Shown here piece after piece: positions 1 to 7,864 of a stretch of 64,000 bases of DNA (position 1 is its first letter; each line of letters opens with the position of its first letter). The stretch is from NCBI RefSeq assembly GCF_000389965.1, contig NC_021191.1, forward strand, positions 2,543,501-2,607,500, read 5' to 3'. A program made the position numbers and the translations under genes. A model generated the notes under the pieces. It was not told the DNA's origin, searched no databases, and worked only from the letters and a program-made list of their open reading frames with translations. The DNA is from Actinoplanes sp. N902-109. GTDB lineage: Bacteria > Actinomycetota > Actinomycetes > Mycobacteriales > Micromonosporaceae.

Positions 1-349
1 GGGCGGTTGCGCATCGGCGCAGGACCGCCTGGCCGCCCGCGGTGAGCCGGGCGGGCACCCGGTGTCCCTGCCCGGCGGAGTCGTCCCGCTCCACATAGCC
101 GAGGTGCTGAAGGCTGCTGAGCAGGTCACTCATCGACTGGGGAGTCACCAGCACGGCGCGGGCGAGCTCACCGTTGGACGAGCCCGGATGCAGGTCGAGC
201 TCGAGCAGGACACCGAACTGGGTGGGGGAGAGCCCCAGCTGCCCGAACGCTGTCCGGAACCGGCGGGCGACGACGTGACCCGCCTGGACGAGGGTCCACG
301 CCACGACGCTCTCGGGGGCCGGTCCCGGCCAGGTCTGCTCGACGCTCAC
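1..349 (-). CDS. MarR-family transcriptional regulator (3' end outside window)
   Basis: The gene starts at a GTG (347-349 complement) and reads leftward out of the window, giving about 116 visible residues. The visible part is a MarR fold: an N-terminal helix (QTWPGPAPESVVAWTLVQAG), then LGLSPTQFGVLLELDL, the recognition helix region NGELARAVLVTPQSMSDLLS and a wing (YVERDDSAGQGHRVPARLT). MarR proteins bind short palindromes as dimers and usually repress a divergent neighbour. Here the divergent neighbour is an MMPL exporter at 402, and a palindrome lies between them. The C-terminal dimerisation helix is beyond the edge. The inducer is unknown. Confidence 0.85.
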   Translation of the reverse strand, partial: MSVEQTWPGPAPESVVAWTLVQAGHVVARRFRTAFGQLGLSPTQFGVLLELDLHPGSSNGELARAVLVTPQSMSDLLSSLQHLGYVERDDSAGQGHRVPARLTAGGQAVLRRCATA

Positions 350-375
350 CGGTAGAGCGTAGAAGCCGGGCAAAC

Positions 376-391
376 TATCAGGAGCCTGATA
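376..391. promoter_or_regulatory. Palindrome between marR and MMPL genes, probable MarR operator
   Basis: TATCAGG-AG-CCTGATA is a perfect inverted repeat with 7-bp arms, lying 10 bp before the MMPL start codon and 27 bp before the divergent MarR start. Size and placement are typical of MarR operators; binding by the neighbouring regulator is inferred. A related palindrome lies at 5506-5520. Confidence 0.6.
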
Positions 392-401
392 CCTTCACCG
401 G

Positions 402-2426
402 ATGGACCTTCTCTCGCGGTTCGTCATCCGGCGTCGCTGGTGGGTCCTGCTCACCTGGCTGGCCCTCGCCATGGCGGGCGGGTTCGCCGCGCCGAAGGCG
501 GTGGCGGCGCTGACGTACGACTTCTCCCTCCCGGGCCGGCCGGGCTACGAGACCAACCGGGTCATCACCGAGCGGTTCGGCTCGGGCGGGGACGCGCTGC
601 CGGTCCTGCTGGTCGATGCGCAGCCCGCCCCGGAACGCGCCGACCGGATCGCCGCGTCGGTCGAGCGGGTGCTGCCCGGGGCGAGCGTCCTGTCGTACGC
701 CGACGAGCCCGCGCTGCGGTCGGCCGACGGCCGCACCGGGGTGGTGATGGTCTACCCGCGTATCGAGCCGGGCCCCGAGCCGTACGCCGCCGCCCTGCCC
801 GCGCTCGACCAGGTGGCCGCGACCGAGCACGTCACGGTCACCGGCAAGGACGCCCTGGCCCTCGAGGGCGGCGGCGACCAGGGTGCCGACGTACTGGTCG
901 AGACGATCGTCGGCGGCGCCGGGGCGTTGATCGTGCTGCTGGTCGTGTTCGGCTCGGCGCTGGCGCTCACCCCCGTGCTGATCGCGGCAGCGTCGATCCT
1001 CACCACCTTCCTGATCGTCTGGGGGCTGACCGGGCTCACCGACATCTCGTTCATCGTGCAGTTCCTGCTGGCGTTGATCGGGCTCGGCGTGGCGATCGAC
1101 TACGCCCTGCTGATCGTCACCCGCTGGCGGGAGCAACTCGGTCGCGGCGCCGACCCGGAGCAGGCCGTACGGCAGGCGATGGAGACCGCGGGCCGCTCGG
1201 TGTTCTTCTCCGGCGTCACCGTCGCGGTCAGCCTGGCCGCGCTGGTCGTCCTGCCGGTGCCGTTCCTGCGCAGCGTCGGCTTCACCGGACTGCTCATCCC
1301 GGTGGTCAGCGTGCTGGCCGCGCTGACCTTGCTGCCCGCGCTGCTGCTCACCGTGGGCCGCCGGCTCGACTGGCCGCATCGGCGCAGCACCGACCCGGAC
1401 AGCCGGCTGTGGCGGCGCCTCGGCACCGCGGTCGTGCGGCACCGCTGGTGGTCGGCGGTCGCGGCCACCGCGGTGCTGCTGGCCTTGGCCGCCCCGGTGC
1501 TGACGATCCGGCTCGGCCAGCCTACGAACGCCTCGCTGGCCTCGACCGGCGGCGCCGCCGGCGCGGCGATCACCCGGCTCGACGGCTCCGGCATCGGCGC
1601 CGGACTGACCACGCCGGTGGACATCCTGACCGCCGATCCCGCCACGGCTCGCGCGGCGGTCGCCGGCCTGCCCGGGGTGGCCGCTGCTGTCACGTGGCCC
1701 ACCGCCGGCGGCGAGTCGCTGGTGCGCGTGTGGACGACCGCGGACACCTCCACCGGCGCGGGGGCGGACACGGCCGCCGCCGTCCGTGCCGCGGCCGAGG
1801 CCACCGGCGCCCGGGTCGGCGGCGGGCCGGCCGGCGACGCTGATTTCATCGCCGCCGTCTACGGGAACGCCTGGTGGGTGATCGGCCTCATCGTCGTGGT
1901 GACCATGCTGCTGCTCGTGCGGGCCCTGCGCTCGATCGTGCTGCCGGTCAAGGCGCTGATCCTCAACGTGCTGTCGCTCGGAGCTGCCTACGGCATCACG
2001 GTGTGGATCTGGCAGGACGGCCACGGCAGCGACCTGCTCTTCGGCCAGCGGGCGTCCGGCGCCATCACCACCTGGGTGCCGATCGCCGTGTTCGCGTTCC
2101 TGTTCGGCCTGTCCATGGACTACGAGGTCTTCCTGCTCTCCCGCATCCGCGAGGCCCACGACGACGGCCACAGCACCGACGAGTCGGCCGTGCAGGGTGT
2201 GGCCCGCACCGGCCGCCTGGTCACCTCGGCGGCGCTGATCCTGTTCCTGGCCTTCGTCTCGCTCGCCCAGGTGCCCACCACGGAGGTCAAGATCCTGGCC
2301 ACCGCCCTGGCCCTGGGCATCGTCATCGACGCCACCATCGTGCGTGGCGTGCTGGCACCCGCGCTGGTCGCCGCGCTCGGCGACGCCAACTGGATGACTT
2401 TGCGGCGTCGTCCGCCCGGCTCTTGA
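402..2426 (+). CDS. MMPL-family membrane transporter (RND-type exporter)
   Basis: This 674-residue protein has the two-fold repeated MMPL/RND topology. There is one membrane segment at about residues 13-33, an extracellular loop, a block of five segments around 165-330, a second extracellular domain, and a last block from about 490 to 665. The two proton-relay motifs are visible as GLGVAIDYALLIVTRW (about residue 228) and FGLSMDYEVFLLSRIRE (about residue 567). MMPL proteins export lipids or small hydrophobic compounds using proton motive force. The divergent MarR gene and the palindrome at 376-391 suggest substrate-induced expression. The ATG at 402 is the first in frame after the operator. 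The substrate cannot be predicted. Confidence 0.93.
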   Translation: MDLLSRFVIRRRWWVLLTWLALAMAGGFAAPKAVAALTYDFSLPGRPGYETNRVITERFGSGGDALPVLLVDAQPAPERADRIAASVERVLPGASVLSYADEPALRSADGRTGVVMVYPRIEPGPEPYAAALPALDQVAATEHVTVTGKDALALEGGGDQGADVLVETIVGGAGALIVLLVVFGSALALTPVLIAAASILTTFLIVWGLTGLTDISFIVQFLLALIGLGVAIDYALLIVTRWREQLGRGADPEQAVRQAMETAGRSVFFSGVTVAVSLAALVVLPVPFLRSVGFTGLLIPVVSVLAALTLLPALLLTVGRRLDWPHRRSTDPDSRLWRRLGTAVVRHRWWSAVAATAVLLALAAPVLTIRLGQPTNASLASTGGAAGAAITRLDGSGIGAGLTTPVDILTADPATARAAVAGLPGVAAAVTWPTAGGESLVRVWTTADTSTGAGADTAAAVRAAAEATGARVGGGPAGDADFIAAVYGNAWWVIGLIVVVTMLLLVRALRSIVLPVKALILNVLSLGAAYGITVWIWQDGHGSDLLFGQRASGAITTWVPIAVFAFLFGLSMDYEVFLLSRIREAHDDGHSTDESAVQGVARTGRLVTSAALILFLAFVSLAQVPTTEVKILATALALGIVIDATIVRGVLAPALVAALGDANWMTLRRRPPGS

Positions 2427-2428
2427 AA

Positions 2429-2450
2429 TTAACAGACCACGGTCGGTTAA
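2429..2450. promoter_or_regulatory. TetR-type operator upstream of the amidohydrolase-tetR operon
   Basis: A 22-bp imperfect palindrome of form TTAACnGACC-nn-GGTCnGTTAA lies immediately upstream of the start codon at 2458 and 3 bp after the MMPL stop. This is the classic TetR-family operator form (AACnGACCnnGGTCnGTT core). The tetR gene at 3974 is the last gene of the same unit, so autoregulation is inferred. Confidence 0.65.
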
Positions 2451-2457
2451 TAGAGAG

Positions 2458-3960
2458 ATGTCGCTGAAGTGGGACCTTCACCATCACGCCGTGCCGGACT
2501 TCTACGTCGAGGCGATGCGCTCGGCGGGAGTGTCCGGCGCCGGTGGGTTCCGGTTCCCACGGTGGACGCCGGAGCGGTCGCTGCGGGCCATGGACTCGCT
2601 CGGCGTCGAGCGGGCCTGGCTGTCCGTGTCGGCACCCGGCGTGTGCGTGCCCGGCATCGCCGACCCGGCCGCACTCGCCCGGCGGCTGAACGACACCGGC
2701 GCCGCAGTCGTGGCCCGCCGGCCGGACCGGTTCGGCTGGTTCGTCACCCTGCCGCAGGTGGACGTCGCCGCCAGCCTCGCCGAGATCGAGCGCGTCGATG
2801 CCCGGGAGGTCGTGCTGCTGTCCAACGTCGACGACGTCCACTTCGGGCATCCCGGCCTGGATCCGCTCTGGTCCGAGCTGAACGCCCGCCAGGCGATCGT
2901 GTACGTCCACCCGGCCGGACGGCCCGGCACGGACGACGCCGGCTTGCTCAACCCGCTGTACCTCTGGCAGAACGACACCGCCCGCTCGATGCTCGACTTC
3001 CTGCGGGCCGGCGGTCACGTCCGGTTCCCGCGGATCCGCTGGGTGCTCTCCCACGGCGGCGGTCCGCTCCCGGTGGTGCTGGACGACGCGCTGGCGGGTC
3101 TGCGGCAGGTCCGGCCCGGGATCGACCGTGAGCTTGCCGCCTGGCGGCCCAGGGTGTTCCTGGACACGGCTTCCAAGGCCTACGCCGAGCAGGTCCCGGC
3201 CGTCATCGCGTTCGGCGGGCCGGGCCAGGTGACCTACGGCTCCGACTTCCCCTGGGCCAGGCGCGCCGCCGGGGCGATCGTCGGTCGGGCGTACGACCGG
3301 GCCGGGCTGGGCGGCGTCTTCAAGGACAACGCGATGCGGCTGTTCGCGCGGCAGGACAGCCCGGTGCGCACCACCGAGGTGCCGGACACCGGCTTCCCCC
3401 GGAGTACGGGCCCGCAGCCAGGCGGGGACCCCCTGCCCGGCGGGTTCTGGACCGGCGGCGACGCGGCGGTGCGGGACCGGATCGTGCGGCACAACGATGC
3501 GTGCGGCACGGGCAGTCTGGCCGTTGTCGACATGACCCAGCCCGAGTTCTCGATCGGCGAGCTCAGCCGGTGCCGCGGGCGGCAGGTCACCGGCATCCGG
3601 GTGCCGCTGGACCTCAGCGCCGGCTTCCTCGATCAGCGGTTGCTCGACGCGCTCGCCGACGGCACCGACCTGCTGCGGTTCGAACCCCGGTCCGGCGGCA
3701 TCCCGTTGCTCGACGACGGCCGCCTGGACGCCGTCCTGTTCTGCGCGCAGGGCCATTGGCTGCGCCGCCTGGACTCGATCGACCCGTCGCGGGTCATCCT
3801 GGCCGGGACAGCCGGCCTGATCCCGTACGTCGCCCGGCCCATCGACATCCTGCACTACCTGGGCCGCGGCAAGCTCGGTGCGCTCGCGTACGCCTGGGCT
3901 ACCTTCGTGGTGCGGCGGCCGGCCGGCTACCGCTGGCTCGAGGCGACCCGCCGCGAGTGA
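2458..3960 (+). CDS. Amidohydrolase-family protein with additional C-terminal domain
   Basis: Residues 1-300 form an amidohydrolase-2 (TIM-barrel) domain. It has the metal-binding entry motif DLHHHAVP, a barrel His in IVYVHPAG, the HGGG-type strand VLSHGGGPLP and the late Asp in TYGSDFPWA, which together supply the usual His/Asp metal ligands. Family members include ACMSD-type decarboxylases and hydrolases. The protein is 500 residues, far longer than the usual 280-340. Residues about 335-500 form a second region with no motif I recognise (contains FCAQGHWLRRLDSID and ILAGTAGLIPYVARPID). The gene is 13 nt upstream of tetR and sits behind a TetR palindrome. Substrate unknown. Confidence 0.8.
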   Translation: MSLKWDLHHHAVPDFYVEAMRSAGVSGAGGFRFPRWTPERSLRAMDSLGVERAWLSVSAPGVCVPGIADPAALARRLNDTGAAVVARRPDRFGWFVTLPQVDVAASLAEIERVDAREVVLLSNVDDVHFGHPGLDPLWSELNARQAIVYVHPAGRPGTDDAGLLNPLYLWQNDTARSMLDFLRAGGHVRFPRIRWVLSHGGGPLPVVLDDALAGLRQVRPGIDRELAAWRPRVFLDTASKAYAEQVPAVIAFGGPGQVTYGSDFPWARRAAGAIVGRAYDRAGLGGVFKDNAMRLFARQDSPVRTTEVPDTGFPRSTGPQPGGDPLPGGFWTGGDAAVRDRIVRHNDACGTGSLAVVDMTQPEFSIGELSRCRGRQVTGIRVPLDLSAGFLDQRLLDALADGTDLLRFEPRSGGIPLLDDGRLDAVLFCAQGHWLRRLDSIDPSRVILAGTAGLIPYVARPIDILHYLGRGKLGALAYAWATFVVRRPAGYRWLEATRRE

Positions 3961-3973
3961 GGAGTGAGCGTTC

Positions 3974-4588
3974 ATGGCCCGGCCCGCCACCAACCACGAT
4001 CCGCGGCGGCGCGAGCTGATCGCCGCCGCCGAGGCGGTGTTCGTCGAGAAGGGCTACCGGGCCACCACGCTCAACGACCTGCTCACCGTGACCGGGCTGT
4101 CCAAGGGCGGCTTCTACCACTACTTCCGGTCGAAGGACGACGTGCTGCGGGCGTCGCTGGCGGAGGTGCTCGACGAGGCCGACGACGTCCTGCGGGCGGC
4201 GGCGGCGCTGCCCCTGCCGCCGGCGGACCGGCTCACGGCCGTGTTCCACGGCATGCGCGACCTCCGGGCGAGACGGGGCGAGTTCGGCCGTACCCTCGCG
4301 GTGATCCTGGGCGACGAGACACCCGCGCGCGATTTTCACGACGACGTCATCCGGCGCCTCGCGCCGTCGCTCTCCGCTGTCCTGGAGGGCTTCCCGGCGG
4401 TCGTGCCCCGCTACACCGCGGAACTCGTGCTCGATCTGATCACCGCCCTGACCCGCAGCCCGTACCGCGCCACCTATGTGAGCGACCCGGGGGCGCGGGA
4501 CGGGCTGGTGCGAGCGACGCGGGGCCTGCTCGCCGGTGCGCTCGGCATCCGCGCGGACGACCCGATGCTCAGCAATTTCGGCTGGTAG
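3974..4588 (+). CDS. TetR/AcrR-family transcriptional regulator
   Basis: This 204-residue protein has a TetR N-terminal HTH: RRRELIAAAEAVFVEKGYRATTLNDLLTVTGLSKGGFYHYFRSKDDVL is the standard pattern at residues 10-57. The remainder is a helical ligand-binding domain. The ATG at 3974 follows an AGGAGTGAG ribosome-binding site that overlaps the end of the amidohydrolase gene, so the two are cotranscribed. The operator at 2429-2450 is the obvious target. The 3' end overlaps the convergent hydrolase gene by 20 bp. Confidence 0.93.
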   Translation: MARPATNHDPRRRELIAAAEAVFVEKGYRATTLNDLLTVTGLSKGGFYHYFRSKDDVLRASLAEVLDEADDVLRAAAALPLPPADRLTAVFHGMRDLRARRGEFGRTLAVILGDETPARDFHDDVIRRLAPSLSAVLEGFPAVVPRYTAELVLDLITALTRSPYRATYVSDPGARDGLVRATRGLLAGALGIRADDPMLSNFGW

Positions 4589-5489
4589 GCCCGTCCAGCT
4601 GCCCGGCATCCTCGGGTTCCAGCAGGAATGCTCGTATCGCCCTGCGCAGCGCCTCGACGTTGCCGAGCAGCAGGTGGCCGCCGTGCGGCATGACGAGGAG
4701 CTTGCCGTGCGGCAGCCGGTCGACGACGGCAGCCGCGTCGGCGGGCCTGGGCAGCGGCGAATCCCGCGCGGTGATCACCAGCGCCGGTGCGGTGAGCTGC
4801 TCCCAGGGGATCTCGTCGCGGAGCATCTGCGGAGCGCCGGTGACGTTGTCGAACATCATCCCCGGGCGGCGGGGCACGACGGGCAGCATCGTCGACATGA
4901 TCGTCATCAGCTCGTCCCGGCTGTCCTGGTCGAGATCGCTCCAGCGCACCCCACTGGCCCGGGCGACGGCGGCCGGCTTGGTGGTCGTCCACCAGGTCGG
5001 CCATTCGGTCCGCAACAATGCCTTCAGCAGCACCGCGGGCGGCAGCCGCTGGGGCTTGGCCGCGGGGAGCACGGCGGACTCCAGAACCAACCGGCCGACC
5101 CGGTCGGGGTGGCTGATCGCCAGCAGAGCCGCCGTGGTCGATCCGGCCGACAGCGAGACCACGTCGACCCGGTCGATGCCCAGGTGGTCCAGCAGGGCGG
5201 CCAGGGCGTCGGCCTGTCCGGCGGTGGACGCGCCCGGCGGCAGGCTGGATCCCAGATAGCCGTACCGGGAGACGGCGACGACCCCGAAGCCCGGGTCCAG
5301 CCGGCGCTGCGCCCAGTCGACGGCTTGGTCCCAGCCGCCGTTGTTGCCGTGGATCACCAGGACGCGCGGGCCCTGTCCCCAGGCGGTGAACTCCACCTCC
5401 CCGTACGGTGTCCGGGCGATCTCCACCGGGGCCGGGGGTGCGGTCAGCCGTTGCCGGGCAGCGGCGAGATCGCGGCGGTACCTGGTCAT
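4569..5489 (-). CDS. Alpha/beta-fold hydrolase
   Basis: The 306-residue protein has an alpha/beta-hydrolase core. The oxyanion strand is LVIHGNNGGWDQA, the nucleophile elbow VDVVSLSAGSTTAA, an acid-loop candidate VITARDSPLPR and the catalytic His in MPHGGHLLLG near residue 275. The nucleophile motif reads S-L-S-A-G rather than the usual G-x-S-x-G, though the central Ser is kept. It is divergent from a MarR/GbsR-like regulator at 5664, and the palindromes at 5506-5520 and 5524-5541 lie in its promoter region. Substrate unknown; esterase, lipase or haloperoxidase-like activity are all possible. Confidence 0.85.
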   Translation of the reverse strand: MTRYRRDLAAARQRLTAPPAPVEIARTPYGEVEFTAWGQGPRVLVIHGNNGGWDQAVDWAQRRLDPGFGVVAVSRYGYLGSSLPPGASTAGQADALAALLDHLGIDRVDVVSLSAGSTTAALLAISHPDRVGRLVLESAVLPAAKPQRLPPAVLLKALLRTEWPTWWTTTKPAAVARASGVRWSDLDQDSRDELMTIMSTMLPVVPRRPGMMFDNVTGAPQMLRDEIPWEQLTAPALVITARDSPLPRPADAAAVVDRLPHGKLLVMPHGGHLLLGNVEALRRAIRAFLLEPEDAGQLDGPTSRNC

Positions 5490-5505
5490 GGGTGGTCCTC
5501 CAGGC

Positions 5506-5520
5506 CTGATAAAATATCAG
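5506..5520. promoter_or_regulatory. TATCAG-type palindrome upstream of the hydrolase gene
   Basis: CTGATA-AAA-TATCAG is a perfect 6-bp-arm inverted repeat 17 bp upstream of the hydrolase start. It resembles the palindrome at 376-391 (TATCAGG/CCTGATA), with the half-sites in the opposite order. It may be an operator for the divergent MarR-like protein; this is inference from position. Confidence 0.45.
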
Positions 5521-5523
5521 AGA

Positions 5524-5541
5524 TTTCACGAATTCGTGAAA
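5524..5541. promoter_or_regulatory. Perfect 18-bp palindrome, probable operator
   Basis: TTTCACGAA-TTCGTGAAA is a perfect, gapless 18-bp palindrome only 3 bp from the preceding TATCAG palindrome. It lies between the hydrolase (minus) and the MarR/GbsR-like gene (plus). Its AT-rich character in this genome and its perfect symmetry make a regulatory role likely; binding by the neighbouring regulator is inferred. Confidence 0.6.
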
Positions 5542-5565
5542 AGTGTAGAGGGCAGAGCACCCACC

Positions 5566-5656
5566 GGGGAAGATCGGCGGGAAGGATCGCCGGGGAAGAT
5601 CGGCGGGGAAGATCGGCGGGAAGGATCGCCGAGGAAGATCGGCGGGGAAGGACGGT
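5566..5656. repeat. Seven tandem 13-bp repeats in the 5' region of the marR-like gene
   Basis: Seven consecutive 13-bp units (consensus GGGGAAGATCGGC with variants GGGAAGGATCGCC, GAGGAAGATCGGC and a degenerate last unit) occupy the region just before the ATG at 5664. The units carry alternating GATCGGC/GATCGCC cores. The array overlaps the expected 5' untranslated region. Confidence 0.8.
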
Positions 5657-5663
5657 CGGAGGC

Positions 5664-6137
5664 ATGTCAGCCCGGGAGGTGCCCGAAGAGGTCCAGCGTT
5701 ACGTGGAACGGTTCGCAGGCGTTCTCACCTCGACCGGCTTGCCGCGCATGCCGGCCCTGGTCTTCGTCTGTCTGTACACCTCGGAGGCGGACAGCATGAC
5801 CGCCGCGGAGCTGGCCGCCCGGCTCGACGTCAGCCTGGCCGCGATCTCGGCCGCCGTCCGCTTTCTCACCCCGCCGGGGATCATCACCCGGGAACGCCCT
5901 GCCGGTCAGCGACAGGACCGGTTCCGCGTCGATGCCGACGTGTGGCTCACCATCATGCGGCAGCGCGACGTCGCGCTCGCCAAGTGGGAGGAACAGATCC
6001 GCGCCGGCCTCGAGGTCACCGGCCGGGACAGCGCAGCCGGACGACGGCTGGCGGAATCACTCGAGTTCTTCGAGTTCATGCACACCGAACTCACCGGCAT
6101 GCTCGCCCGCTGGGAAGCCCGCAAAGCCCGTCACTGA
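5664..6137 (+). CDS. MarR/GbsR-like transcriptional regulator
   Basis: The 157-residue protein has a winged-helix core of the MarR/GbsR type: LPRMPALVFVCLYTSEADSM, the HTH (MTAAELAARLDVSLAAISAAVRFL, about residues 40-63) and the wing PGIITRERPAGQRQDRFRV, followed by a long C-terminal helix pair suited to dimerisation. The ATG at 5664 is preceded by GGTCGGAGGC. It is divergent from the alpha/beta hydrolase, with two palindromes and a repeat array between them, so control of the hydrolase and of itself is likely. Confidence 0.88.
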   Translation: MSAREVPEEVQRYVERFAGVLTSTGLPRMPALVFVCLYTSEADSMTAAELAARLDVSLAAISAAVRFLTPPGIITRERPAGQRQDRFRVDADVWLTIMRQRDVALAKWEEQIRAGLEVTGRDSAAGRRLAESLEFFEFMHTELTGMLARWEARKARH

Positions 6138-6165
6138 CCGAAGTGGCGCTGATCCCTGTCCGTCG

Positions 6166-6606
6166 TCATCCGATGAAGGGCAGTTCGTGCCGGCGGGCCG
6201 CGTCGCGCAGCACGGGCACATCCGGCCCGAAAAGCGGTGCGGGCAGCTGGTCCAGGGCGAACCAGCCGAGTCCACTGGCCTCACCGTCCCCGGTCCCGAC
6301 CCGGCTGACCGGCGAAGCGAGAAACACGACGCCGACGCAGTGCACGACCCGCCCGTCCGGATAGCGATGTATCTGAGTGGCGGGATCGCTGTAGACGCCC
6401 AGCAGCCCGTGCAGATCGATGTCCCAGCCGGTCTCCTCCCGGCATTCGCGCCGGGTCGCCGCTTCCCAGGTCTCCCCGACGTCGAGGCCGCCGCCGGGCA
6501 GCCCCCAGCTTCCCTCGTCACTCCGGCGCATGAGCAACACGCGGCCCCGGTCGTCGAGGACGACCACGCCACAGCAGGCGCGAAGGTCGATGCGCTGTTC
6601 CCTCAT
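6166..6606 (-). CDS. Nudix hydrolase
   Basis: The 146-residue protein carries the Nudix box G(x5)E(x7)REUxEExGU as GGGLDVGETWEAATRRECREETGWDI (about residues 38-63). The fold starts ACCGVVVLDDRGRVLLMRRS. Nudix proteins hydrolyse nucleoside-diphosphate-linked compounds with Mg2+. The ATG at 6606 (MREQRIDL) is chosen because upstream in-frame sequence is low-complexity and overlaps the neighbouring 101-residue gene. The substrate cannot be read from sequence. Confidence 0.88.
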   Translation of the reverse strand: MREQRIDLRACCGVVVLDDRGRVLLMRRSDEGSWGLPGGGLDVGETWEAATRRECREETGWDIDLHGLLGVYSDPATQIHRYPDGRVVHCVGVVFLASPVSRVGTGDGEASGLGWFALDQLPAPLFGPDVPVLRDAARRHELPFIG

Positions 6607-6646
6607 CGAGCCCCGGCCCGGCCGCACCTGCCCGGCCGAGGAGCGG

Positions 6647-6952
6647 TCAGCGGACCGGGTGGCGGTCGGCGGCGGCGTACGAGACCGCGGCGGTGAGGGC
6701 GGAGACCGCCAGGACGGAGGGCCAGGAGCCGATCCGCTTGGCGAGCGGGTGGGAAAGGCCGAAGGCGCCGAGGTAGGTGACGACCAAGGCGGTGGTGACC
6801 GCCGGGCTGGTGCGGCGGGCCCAGTCGCGGCCGGCCAGGATGCCGCCGGCGGCGAGAACGGCGCCGCCGAGCGGGCGGATGCCGGTGCGGCGGGCAACCT
6901 GCCAGCCGCCGATGAGGGAACCTGCGGTGATCGCTGCGGTAGGGATCGGCAT
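6647..6952 (-). CDS. Small integral membrane protein, unknown function
   Basis: The 101-residue protein is mostly hydrophobic, with about three predicted membrane segments (residues 5-20, 28-42 and 52-90 region) and a basic, polar C-terminus. It is 40 bp upstream of the Nudix gene on the same strand and may be cotranscribed with it. I recognise no family. Confidence 0.65.
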   Translation of the reverse strand: MPIPTAAITAGSLIGGWQVARRTGIRPLGGAVLAAGGILAGRDWARRTSPAVTTALVVTYLGAFGLSHPLAKRIGSWPSVLAVSALTAAVSYAAADRHPVR

Positions 6953-7091
6953 GCCCCGACGCTACACGGACGCGGAATGCCGGGTGGCCGGGCCGGAAGC
7001 GTGCGCCTGCCGACGTACAGCGAGGGTTCAATCCCGGTCCAGTGGGCCTGCCTAGCGTCGATGCATCGCCCCCGAGTGAAGGGACACGTCG

Positions 7092-7604
7092 ATGCGAAAC
7101 AATCTGATCAGGCGGTTCGCCGTGCTGATGAGCGCCCTGGCGGCAGTCACCGCGATGACCGCGGCTCCCGCTTCCGCCGCCGCGGGCACGCACACCCGGC
7201 CGGTCAAGCCGGGCGAGCTGGTCCCGGCCGCCGGTGCCCGAACCGATCACCGGCTGACCAGCCGTACGGACAAAGCAGCGGCCACCACCTGCCTGGTGAA
7301 CATCAGTGCCCCGGTGCGAGCCGGCGCCGCGAAGGTGGGGGTGGACTACTCGGTGACCTGTGACCAGGAGGTCGTCAGCATCTACGGGATCATCGGCATC
7401 TTCCGTAACGCGGAGACCACCCCGCTGGAGAACACCGTCGACGTGTTCGATCTCGGCCGGTTCGGCGGCGGCTTCCAGATCGTCCGGAACTGCGCCAGCG
7501 GTACGCTCTACGGTTACATGCGGGTGATCGTCACGTTCAAGACCGGGACCCCGTCGAGGATCGACACGAACTTCGCCGGTCCGGCCGCGCCGATCAGCTG
7601 CTGA
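7092..7604 (+). CDS. Secreted protein of unknown function
   Basis: The 170-residue protein begins with a Sec signal peptide (MRNNLIRRFAVLMSALAAVT, cleavage expected after ASAAA near residue 31). The mature part is Gly/Thr-rich with four Cys (TCLVNI, VTCDQ, RNCAS and the final SC), consistent with two disulfides in an extracellular beta-rich domain. The start follows GAAGGGACACGTCG. No family recognised. Confidence 0.75.
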   Translation: MRNNLIRRFAVLMSALAAVTAMTAAPASAAAGTHTRPVKPGELVPAAGARTDHRLTSRTDKAAATTCLVNISAPVRAGAAKVGVDYSVTCDQEVVSIYGIIGIFRNAETTPLENTVDVFDLGRFGGGFQIVRNCASGTLYGYMRVIVTFKTGTPSRIDTNFAGPAAPISC

Positions 7605-7645
7605 GCCGCGATTGAGATCGGCGCCGGGTGGGCACGTGCAAGGGC

Positions 7646-7864
7646 ATGGTGCAGCCAGGACCGAACCCGGACAGTTACCCGCCCATCGACCCCGGTGAGC
7701 CAGTCCCGGACGACCCGGGCGAACTCTCCCCGGACACCCCGGAGACGTTGCCGCCGGCCCCGGTGGAGCCGATGCCCGGCCCGGACGACCCGGGCAACAT
7801 CCCGTTCACCGACCCGGACGCGGCCCCGGACGACGACCCCGGCGCCGTACCCGAACCGGCCTGA
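7646..7864 (+). CDS. Possible small Pro/Asp-rich protein, antisense to the end of the membrane-protein gene
   Basis: An ATG ORF of 72 codons encodes an acidic, proline-rich sequence (DPGEPVPDDPGE, MPGPDDPGNIPF). Short proteins of this composition are common in actinobacteria, and third positions are G/C-rich. However, it lies entirely opposite the low-complexity 3' part of the minus-strand gene 7675-8457, and that strand is equally GC3-rich. I cannot decide whether one or both are expressed. Confidence 0.3.
   Translation: MVQPGPNPDSYPPIDPGEPVPDDPGELSPDTPETLPPAPVEPMPGPDDPGNIPFTDPDAAPDDDPGAVPEPA

Noticed and set aside
62..355. 97-codon plus-strand ORF
   Set aside because: It is opposite the MarR gene that reads out of the left edge, and its product is an Arg/Gly/Glu-rich shadow with no fold.
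7021..7060. GGTTCAATCCC resembling a tRNA T-arm
   Set aside because: The flanking bases do not form a T-stem, and no acceptor or anticodon arm is present upstream.
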